In this document: positions 16,673-25,257 of the stretch, in pieces
How positions within the stretch are numbered: the first letter of the stretch is position 1
Layout: each line of letters starts with the position of its first letter
NCBI RefSeq assembly: GCF_021412625.1
Contig: NZ_JAKCFI010000009.1
Location: 124,001-188,000, forward strand
Direction of reading: 5' to 3'
DNA length: 64,000 bases
DNA from: Myxococcus stipitatus
Lineage (GTDB): Bacteria > Myxococcota > Myxococcia > Myxococcales > Myxococcaceae
Program-made: the position numbers and the translations under genes
The notes under the pieces: model-generated
Database searches by the model: none
What the model saw: only the letters and a program-made list of their open reading frames with translations
Told to the model about the DNA's origin: nothing

Positions 16673-17356
16673 TCAGCTCCCCTTCTTCGCGGACTTCGCC
16701 GCCGGGGTGCGGCCCCGACGCGCGCCGCCACGCGTGTTGGGCGAGGCCGGCGCGGGTCCGGTGTTGGGCGTGGCCCCGCCCTCCTCGGTCGGCTTCAGCT
16801 TTCGCTTGATGCGGCGCGGCGGGAGCAGGTCTGGCTCTCCCGGCACCTTCTGCGCGAGGAAGATGGCCGCATCGAGCTTGTAGAAGGTCCGGGCCCGGTA
16901 CCATGCCAGCGCGGACTCGTTGTTCTCCGCCACCTCCAGCACCAGGTGGGTACAGCCTCGCGTGCGCGCCAGGTGCTGGAGCTGATCCAACATGAAGCTG
17001 CCCACCCCGCGCCCCTGGTAGTCCGGGTGCACCGCCAGCTCCTCCACGAAGAGCGGCCGCATGCCCCGCTTCTCGAACCAGCGCGGGTTCACCCAGTTGT
17101 CGTCGCCCGTCGCCTCGTAGGCGCATTCGGAGTAGCCGACGATTTCCCCATCCACCTCGTACAGCAGCTGTTCGATCCACTCGGAGGTGTAGACCTCCAT
17201 GAAGCGGCGCTTCGAGCGGGGCCGCTGGTACTCGACCGTCTCCCGATTGACGTCTCGGAAAACGAGTTTGAGGAACTCCCAGGTGCGGTTCAGGTCGCGA
17301 CGGTGGATGCGGCGGACTCGGACCTCGAGGGCGTCCTGAGAAACGGCTTTCGTCAT
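16673..17356 (-). CDS. GNAT-family N-acetyltransferase with a basic C-terminal tail
   Basis: 227 residues. Motif A is clear: LFVEELAVHPDYQGRGVGSF (the Q/RxxGxG/A acetyl-CoA loop is QGRGVG), preceded by an acceptor-side strand (IVGYSECAYEATGDD) and followed by VLEVAENNESALAWYRARTF. It transfers an acyl group from acyl-CoA to an amine; the acceptor is unknown. The last 45 residues are disordered, Pro/Thr/Arg/Lys-rich (KKGS end), like a nucleic-acid-binding tail. AAGGAAG precedes the ATG at 17356. It diverges from the kinase gene across a 97-base gap. Confidence 0.87.
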   Translation of the reverse strand: MTKAVSQDALEVRVRRIHRRDLNRTWEFLKLVFRDVNRETVEYQRPRSKRRFMEVYTSEWIEQLLYEVDGEIVGYSECAYEATGDDNWVNPRWFEKRGMRPLFVEELAVHPDYQGRGVGSFMLDQLQHLARTRGCTHLVLEVAENNESALAWYRARTFYKLDAAIFLAQKVPGEPDLLPPRRIKRKLKPTEEGGATPNTGPAPASPNTRGGARRGRTPAAKSAKKGS

Positions 17357-17453
17357 ACGGCCTGCTTCCTTAGCAGGCTGGCGGAAAGCCACCAGCGGTT
17401 CCAGCAGCCCGGGAGGGCCTCCGTCCGGAATCCCGCCTCGGGAGGGTTGCCTC

Positions 17454-19547
<2,094 letters not shown>

Positions 19548-19597
19548 ATCGCGGGCTCTGGAACGCGGGTCACCTTTAGGGGGGCCCGAATCACGAG

Positions 19598-20422
19598 GTG
19601 AATCGCTTGAGACACATGGTCGCGGTATTCGTCACGGCGCTCACGCTGGGGGCCACCTCCAGCATGGCGGGCGCCCCCGTCGAGGCGGGCAAGGTCTACT
19701 CTGGTCCCGAGGGCGAGGAGGTCGCCGTCATCCCCCTCACGCCCCGGGACGCGAAGAAGTACCTGCTGCGCGTCAAGGGCACCGGCTCGCCCATCGACGG
19801 CAAGGTGCTGCCCTACGAGCTGAAGGACTACAGCACCAGCAGCACCCTCCAGCACAACTACGTCACCCAGTGGGGCGGACGTGGCTACACCGTGCTGCAC
19901 GTGCGCAACACGAACTACGAGCTGTACGTCCCCGGCCGCAACAGCAAGGAGATCGACGTCTCCTTCGACGAGAAGCGCACCCAGGCGCTCAAGGCGGAGG
20001 AGGTCTACAAGGAGCACCAGAAGCAGGACGCGGACGGCACGCTGAAGAAGCTGATGGCGTTCGACCGCCCGGGTGAGTCCGCGCGCCACGACAAGGAGTT
20101 CGCGGAGCTGCTGCGGACCATGAACGCCGCCTGCGGCTCGACGGTGAGCGCGGCCATCGACTGGAAGAGCGTCACCGACGACCAGCTCAAGGAGCTGAGC
20201 ATCTCCGGCTACTGCGAGGCGCCGCTCGAGTCGCTCAAGCAGCTGTGCACCCAGTCCGACGTGGCGAAGAAGACCGTGCAGGCGCGCGTAAAGCAGATCA
20301 GCTGCCGCTTCGGGGACAGCCTGGACCCCAAGCTCGACGCGGATCGCCTCGTCTGGACGACCTACCGCGACGCGTCCAATCAGCAGGACTTCGCCACGAA
20401 GTTCTTCAAGACGAACCTGTAG
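19598..20422 (+). CDS. secreted protein of unknown function
   Basis: 274 residues when begun at the GTG 19598, or 268 from the ATG at 19616, which has GAGGTG upstream. The signal peptide runs to about SSMAGA. The mature protein has a beta-rich N-terminal half (VAVIPLTPRDAKKYLLRVKG) and a helical C-terminal half with Cys residues at spacing that could form two disulphides. I do not recognise the family. It is followed after 16 bases by another secreted protein of the same length class, so the two are probably one operon and may form a complex. Confidence 0.72.
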   Translation: MNRLRHMVAVFVTALTLGATSSMAGAPVEAGKVYSGPEGEEVAVIPLTPRDAKKYLLRVKGTGSPIDGKVLPYELKDYSTSSTLQHNYVTQWGGRGYTVLHVRNTNYELYVPGRNSKEIDVSFDEKRTQALKAEEVYKEHQKQDADGTLKKLMAFDRPGESARHDKEFAELLRTMNAACGSTVSAAIDWKSVTDDQLKELSISGYCEAPLESLKQLCTQSDVAKKTVQARVKQISCRFGDSLDPKLDADRLVWTTYRDASNQQDFATKFFKTNL

Positions 20423-20438
20423 CCCCCGAGAGCCTTCG

Positions 20439-21263
20439 ATGAACTTCCAGCGTCTCGCCGCCCTCGCGGCATCGTTCGCATGCAGCGCCTCCCTGGCCGC
20501 GGAGTCCAACCTCCAGCCGCCCTGGGGCACCGAGCAGAACCTGGGTCAGAAGATGATCATGGAGGCCACGTCCGTCTGCGCGGATGGCAAGGGCCACTAC
20601 GTCGTCCTCTCCCCGGACGAGGAGAACGGCGGCACCCTCCTCTTCTACGGCGACGGCAAGAACTTCACCCAGGTGGAGCGCATCCCGTTCACGTCGAGCG
20701 GCAGCTTCCTGGACCCGCGCTTCTTCAACAAGTCGGCCAACCCCAACTTCCGCGGCATCGACTACCGGGTGGTCTCCGAGGTGGAGTTCGAGCGCAAGGA
20801 GAAGAAGTGCTCCCTGCGCTGCGGCGACAAGACGATTCCCCTCACCATCCTGCCGGCGGAGGAGGGCGCGAACCTGCTGCGCAAGGCGTCCTACGCCCCC
20901 AGCCCCAACCAGTTCGCGCCCTACGCGCTCCTGCGTGACACCAAGGGCAACTACTACTTCGTGGACCGCGGCGCCAAGCCGACCGAGCAGAAGAACTACC
21001 GCGTCTTCATCGGGCCGCGCGGCAGCCTCAAGCAGCAGAAGATGACCAACGTCATCGCGGACTCCGAGGGAGAGATCTTCTCCACGAAGAAGGGCGACCT
21101 GCGGCTGGTGCTCGACAAGTCCAAGTCGTCGGTGTGGATCGAGAACAGCAAGAAGTCGCTCGACCTGCGCCAGGTGCCCGTCGAGGAGAACCTGCCGCTC
21201 ATCTACAACGAGCTGGGCGTCTACGAGGGCATCCGCCTGGGCACGCCCTGCGACGACCAGTAG
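20439..21263 (+). CDS. secreted protein of unknown function, partner of the preceding gene
   Basis: 274 residues with a signal peptide (MNFQRLAALAASFACSASLAA). The mature part is mostly beta with repeated short strand-turn units of the type KGHYVVLSPD, GNYYFVDRG and GDLRLVLD, which recalls a beta-propeller-like or multi-strand fold; this is a visual impression only. A Cys pair (KKCSLRC) is present. It starts 16 bases after the upstream gene's stop and ends at a strong hairpin, so the two-gene unit is well bounded. No function can be given. Confidence 0.7.
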   Translation: MNFQRLAALAASFACSASLAAESNLQPPWGTEQNLGQKMIMEATSVCADGKGHYVVLSPDEENGGTLLFYGDGKNFTQVERIPFTSSGSFLDPRFFNKSANPNFRGIDYRVVSEVEFERKEKKCSLRCGDKTIPLTILPAEEGANLLRKASYAPSPNQFAPYALLRDTKGNYYFVDRGAKPTEQKNYRVFIGPRGSLKQQKMTNVIADSEGEIFSTKKGDLRLVLDKSKSSVWIENSKKSLDLRQVPVEENLPLIYNELGVYEGIRLGTPCDDQ

Positions 21264-21278
21264 TCGCTTCACCGCGCG

Positions 21279-21306
21279 CTCGCCTCCGGCCCCTTCCGGA
21301 GGCGAG
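21279..21306 (+). terminator. hairpin terminator after the two secreted-protein genes
   Basis: CTCGCCTCCGG and CCGGAGGCGAG form a perfect 11-base stem with a 6-base loop, 16 bases after the stop at 21263. There is no T-run, as is common for high-GC terminators. Confidence 0.6.
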
Positions 21307-21425
21307 CCGCGCCCGTCCGCCAGAGGTCGAGGAGCCGGAACACGACGTCCCTCCTCCCCGCGGAACCGTGGCGCTCCCGCCGCCCCGCCGTTAGGTTGCC
21401 GCCCGCCGAACAAGGAGGCAGCCCC

Positions 21426-21893
21426 ATGCGAACCGAGGAGACGCGATTCCTTCACCAGGCCATCGAGGCGGCGCGCCGCGCCGGCGCCAGGGGCAACCAG
21501 CCCTTCGGAGCGGTGTTGGTGGACGAGGCCGGCAAGGTGCTGCTGGAGGGCGAGAACACGGCGGTCACCGAGCGGGACTGCACCGGCCACGCCGAGTCCA
21601 ACCTCATGCGGGAGGCGACGAAGCGCTTCTCCCAGGAGGTGCTCGCCCGGAGCACGATGTACACGAGCACGGAGCCCTGCGCGATGTGCGCGGGGGCCAT
21701 CTTCTGGGGCGGCGTGGGCCGCGTCGTCTTCGCGCTGTCGTCGGCGGAGTTCGGGAAGATGGTGGGTGACAAGCGGGACGGCCTGTTCATGTCGTGCCGC
21801 GAGGTGCTCGAACGGGGCAGCCGCCCCACGCAGGTCGAGGGTCCCGTGGACCTGAAGGAAGCGCGCGACGTGCACGCGGGCTTCTGGACGTAG
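21426..21893 (+). CDS. cytidine/guanine-deaminase-like nucleoside deaminase
   Basis: 155 residues. The zinc site of the CDA superfamily is intact: HAE (His55, Glu57) and PCxxC (TEPCAMCAGAIFW, Cys85 and Cys88). The aromatic FWGGVGRVVFAL strand and the overall order are closer to guanine deaminase and related small deaminases than to TadA, which normally has its own surroundings. It would hydrolytically deaminate a free base or nucleoside in the cytoplasm. GGAGG is placed well before the ATG at 21426. The next gene starts about 50 bases on, in the same direction. Confidence 0.87.
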   Translation: MRTEETRFLHQAIEAARRAGARGNQPFGAVLVDEAGKVLLEGENTAVTERDCTGHAESNLMREATKRFSQEVLARSTMYTSTEPCAMCAGAIFWGGVGRVVFALSSAEFGKMVGDKRDGLFMSCREVLERGSRPTQVEGPVDLKEARDVHAGFWT

Positions 21894-21941
21894 GCCGCGC
21901 TTGATTGACCCCGGCGGTTGCGCAAGCCTTCCCGCACCGCC

Positions 21942-23252
21942 GTGAACCTCCCTCGCTACTTCATCCCCCACGCCGCCACGCCCGCGGAGCCCGTCGCCTC
22001 GGACGCCACCGCCATCGTCCACGTGGTGGACACCTTCCGCCTGGAGTCGACCCAGGTGCTGGAGCCGGAGTGGCTCGTCGGCATCGACGCGCTGGGGAAC
22101 CCTCACGTCGTCCCGGCGAGCGAGCGGGGCCTGCTGCCCGCGACGGCGCTCTCGCAGCTGGCGCACCACGAGGTCGCCTCCGGCCGCACGCCCCGGCGCA
22201 TCGCCGCTTCGGAGCTGTATCTCCTCGCGGTGGAGCTGGTCGAGCACCCCGCGAACGCCGAGGGCTTCAACGACCCTGTCTATCTCTACGGCCACCTGTC
22301 GGGGCCGTGGCCGGGCGGCGCGCCCCAGCGGGTGCCGGGCCAGCTCACGGTGACGCGCGGTGACGTGCTCGCGGGGTTGGTGCACGGCGCGCGGGAGGCC
22401 TTCCACTACGCGCCGACGCCGGAGAGCCCCGCCGCGCCGCATGGCCACCACGCGCTGCTGCCGGGGGACAGGCCGGACGTGCTCGCTTCGGGGCGGGGCC
22501 TGGTGCTGGCGTGGCCGGTGGTGCCGCCGGAGCTCCAGGTGGGCAACGCGTCCAACGGCCCCATGGTGTCGCGCCTCCTCCACGACGTGCTCACGCAGCT
22601 CCAGGAGGACGCGGCGGGACACCAGGGACCGGAGGCGTTGATCCGCATGGAGCTGCCCGTGCCCAGCCGCGCCATGGCCATCGCGGAGCTGGAGCTGCGC
22701 GGCTACGAGGTGAAGGGCGACGTGGCCGTCCTCCGCCGCCAGCACCCGGGCCTGCTCACGCGCATGGCGGAGTGGCTGCGCGCGGAGAAGGTGAAGGTGC
22801 CCAGGGAAGCGGGCACCGCGGAGTTCCTCGACCTGGCGCGCCAGGCGCTGGCGGCGCTGCCGGGATGGCCCTCGGAGACGGAACGCGCGCTGCGCGCGCT
22901 GGTGCGCCCTGGCGGTGGCGTGCCCGCGTCGCCCACCGTTCCCCGCGCCGTCCCGCCCGCTTCGCGTCCGCTGCCGCCGCGCGCGCCACCCCAGCCGCCC
23001 CGCCCGGATGACTGGATGCGGGACTTCCTCGCGGAGCACGAGGCGCGACAGCTCCAGGCCCCCAGGCCGCGCATCACCCGGGTGAAGCCGCCTCCACCCT
23101 CCGCGAAGCCGGGCACGCCGGACTGGATGGCGGACTTCTCCGCGAAGGCGACCGCGCCCTCCGCCATCCCCGCGCCGCGCGCGGAGAAGGCCGCGCCCGC
23201 GAGCGCCGCGCCCGCGAAGAAGCCCGACTGGATGTCCGACTTCGAGGACTGA
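21942..23252 (+). CDS. unknown protein with three C-terminal DWM motifs, first gene of the VWA/metal-ATPase set
   Basis: 436 residues from GTG 21942; a TTG at 21918 would add eight. No signal peptide or membrane helix. The first ~320 residues are an alpha/beta region with no recognised domain. The last ~120 residues are a Pro/Ala-rich tail that contains the same short motif three times: DDWMRDF, PDWMADF and PDWMSDF, the last one at the very C-terminus. Repeated short linear motifs on a disordered tail usually serve as docking sites for a multivalent partner; the two VWA proteins encoded just downstream are obvious candidates. That pairing is inference from gene order. Confidence 0.7.
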   Translation: MNLPRYFIPHAATPAEPVASDATAIVHVVDTFRLESTQVLEPEWLVGIDALGNPHVVPASERGLLPATALSQLAHHEVASGRTPRRIAASELYLLAVELVEHPANAEGFNDPVYLYGHLSGPWPGGAPQRVPGQLTVTRGDVLAGLVHGAREAFHYAPTPESPAAPHGHHALLPGDRPDVLASGRGLVLAWPVVPPELQVGNASNGPMVSRLLHDVLTQLQEDAAGHQGPEALIRMELPVPSRAMAIAELELRGYEVKGDVAVLRRQHPGLLTRMAEWLRAEKVKVPREAGTAEFLDLARQALAALPGWPSETERALRALVRPGGGVPASPTVPRAVPPASRPLPPRAPPQPPRPDDWMRDFLAEHEARQLQAPRPRITRVKPPPPSAKPGTPDWMADFSAKATAPSAIPAPRAEKAAPASAAPAKKPDWMSDFED

Positions 23253-23324
23253 GCGCCCGAGCGTGCGGGCCCCTCGTTTTCACGGGAAGGTGGTAGCGTT
23301 CATCCCCATCCAGCAGGGGGAACG

Positions 23325-24260
23325 ATGGGACACGAGAAGCCGGTCGAGCCGTTTTCGGACCTTCACGTCGAGGAGGGGTTGGTGCGCGCGGTGCTGCTGC
23401 ACGACCCCACGGTGGAGGGCCTGGACGTCGCCATCTACATGGACGCGTCAGGCAGCATGCAGGAGGAGTACGAGTACAAGCGACCCAATCGCTCCTTCCT
23501 GGAGTGGCTGCGCGGCGCGCCGCTGAAGGACCCCGCCAACCAGGTCGAGCCGCAGGTGCAGTGGATGCTCGAGTACCTGGCCACCAAGGACCGCAACGGC
23601 ATGTTGCGCGTGGCGTACTGGGCCTGCGGCAACGGCGGCAAGGACGTGGAGGTCGTCGGCGAGCTGAAGGGCGTGGACGTGAAGCAGTACAAGTTCCCGG
23701 GCGCGAAGAAGCTCGGCGGACACACGTTCCTGACGCCCGCGCTGAAGGACTACGTGCGCTACCTCAAGGAGCAGGTGCCCCAGGGCGCGCGGCGCGGCTG
23801 CGCGGTCATCGTCACGGATGGCCAGCTCCATGACGCGGAGGACGTGGAGCGCTTCTCCGCGCAGGTGGCGCGCGACATCGTCGCGGGCAGGCTGCCCCGG
23901 CTGAACTTCGTGCTGGTGGGCGTGGGCGACGGCGTCGACGAGAAGCAGCTCGAGCGCATCGCCCACCAGGAGTACCCGGGCGTGGGTCACCTGTGGTGCC
24001 ACCGCATCGCGGAGGAGATCAGCCAGGTCGCGGAGCTGGTGGCGGTGCTGGTGGACGAGAACATGACGGTGGCCGCCGGCGGCACCATCTACGACGACAA
24101 GGGCAAGGTGCTGAAGACGTACGAGGGCCGGCTGCCGGCGGTGCTGGAGTTCGAGGTCCCCGAGGGGACGGAGAGCTTCACCCTGGAGGTGAACGGCCAG
24201 CGCTTCACGCAGCCCCTGCCGGACGACGACCACCACGACGAAGACGAGGACCATCACTGA
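23325..24260 (+). CDS. von Willebrand factor A domain protein with His/Asp tail (copy 1)
   Basis: 311 residues, cytoplasmic by sequence. The MIDAS metal site is recognisable: DASGS (Asp40, Ser42, Ser44), a Thr in GGHTFLTPAL, and the Asp of IVTDGQL. The layout (IYMDASGSM, YLATKDRNGMLRVAYW, VLVGVGDGVDEKQLERI) resembles the vWA-TerF-like group from metal/tellurite-stress operons. After the VWA fold comes a second conserved block (VAAGGTIYD..GKVLKTYEGRLPAVLEFEVP) and a tail of Asp, Glu and His (DDHHDEDEDHH) able to bind metal. AGGGGGA precedes the ATG. Its stop overlaps the next start (TGATG), so it is coupled to the second VWA gene. Confidence 0.88.
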   Translation: MGHEKPVEPFSDLHVEEGLVRAVLLHDPTVEGLDVAIYMDASGSMQEEYEYKRPNRSFLEWLRGAPLKDPANQVEPQVQWMLEYLATKDRNGMLRVAYWACGNGGKDVEVVGELKGVDVKQYKFPGAKKLGGHTFLTPALKDYVRYLKEQVPQGARRGCAVIVTDGQLHDAEDVERFSAQVARDIVAGRLPRLNFVLVGVGDGVDEKQLERIAHQEYPGVGHLWCHRIAEEISQVAELVAVLVDENMTVAAGGTIYDDKGKVLKTYEGRLPAVLEFEVPEGTESFTLEVNGQRFTQPLPDDDHHDEDEDHH

Positions 24261-25237
24261 TGGCGGGCCACGAAGTCATCGTCCGTCCGTTCTCGGACGT
24301 GCATCGCATGGGCAACAAGGTCGTGGCCACGCTGCTGCACGACCCCACGGTGGAGGGGCTGGACGTGGCCCTCTACATGGACGGCTCCGCCAGCATGGAG
24401 GACGAGTACGGTCCTCGCGGCGTGCTGGCGAAGCTGGCCCCGGTGAAGAACCTGGTCGAGCCGCAGATGCGGTGGATGCTCGAGTATCTGGCGAGCAAGG
24501 ACCGGGACGGCCAGGTCCGCGTCGCGTACTGGGCGACGGGGGATGGCAGCCAGTTGGAGGAGGTGGGCTCGCTCTCCGCGGCGCAGGCCAAGGACTTCCG
24601 CTTCCCGGGGCCGCGCTTCTACGGCAAGGCGACCGTGATGCTGCCGGTGCTGCGCGACTTCGTGGCGCACATGAAGCAGCAGGTGCAGACGGGCGCGCGC
24701 CGGGGGTTGGCGGTCATCATCACCGACTCGCAGCTGTCGGACGGCAACGACGTGCGGGCCTACGCCACCCAGGTGGCGAAGGAGATCGCCGCCGGACGGC
24801 TGCCGCGCATGAGCTTCGTCTTCGTGGGCGTGGGCGACCAGGTCGACGAGGAGCAGATGGAGGAGATCTCCCACGAGACGTATCCGGGCGTGGGCCATCT
24901 GTGGTGTCACCGCATCGCCGACCGCATGGAGGAGATGGCGGAGCTGGTGGCCGTGCTGGTGGACGAGACGATGACGGTGGCCGCGGGCGGCACCCTCTAC
25001 GACGAGCAGGGCAAGGTCCTGAAGGCGTATGAGGGACGGCTGCCCGCGGTGCTCGAGTTCGAGGTGCCGGCCACGTGCAAGGCCTTCACCCTGGAGGTGG
25101 CGGGGCAGCGCTTCACCCAGCCCATCCCCGAGGAGCACGAGGACGAGGACCACCACGACGAGGACGAAGAGGAGCCCGAGCCGGTCCGAGCCCCCTCCCC
25201 CGCCCCGGGTCGCAAGCACGGCGGCCACCGCCACTGA
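24260..25237 (+). CDS. von Willebrand factor A domain protein with His/Asp/Glu tail (copy 2)
   Basis: 325 residues, clearly a paralogue of the preceding protein over its whole length (LLHDPTVEGLDVALYMD, VGHLWCHRIAD and FTLEVAGQRFTQP are nearly shared). The MIDAS motif is DGSAS (Asp41, Ser43, Ser45) with the later Asp in IITDSQL; the middle Thr is in GKATVML. It lacks a ~10-residue insertion of copy 1 after the MIDAS strand. The tail is longer and mixed (HEDEDHHDEDEEE, then a Pro segment and KHGGHRH). The ATG overlaps the upstream stop by one base. The metal ATPase gene begins 20 bases later, so all three belong to one transcript. Confidence 0.88.
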   Translation: MAGHEVIVRPFSDVHRMGNKVVATLLHDPTVEGLDVALYMDGSASMEDEYGPRGVLAKLAPVKNLVEPQMRWMLEYLASKDRDGQVRVAYWATGDGSQLEEVGSLSAAQAKDFRFPGPRFYGKATVMLPVLRDFVAHMKQQVQTGARRGLAVIITDSQLSDGNDVRAYATQVAKEIAAGRLPRMSFVFVGVGDQVDEEQMEEISHETYPGVGHLWCHRIADRMEEMAELVAVLVDETMTVAAGGTLYDEQGKVLKAYEGRLPAVLEFEVPATCKAFTLEVAGQRFTQPIPEEHEDEDHHDEDEEEPEPVRAPSPAPGRKHGGHRH

Positions 25238-25257
25238 CGCCGCAGGAAGAAGACGCC

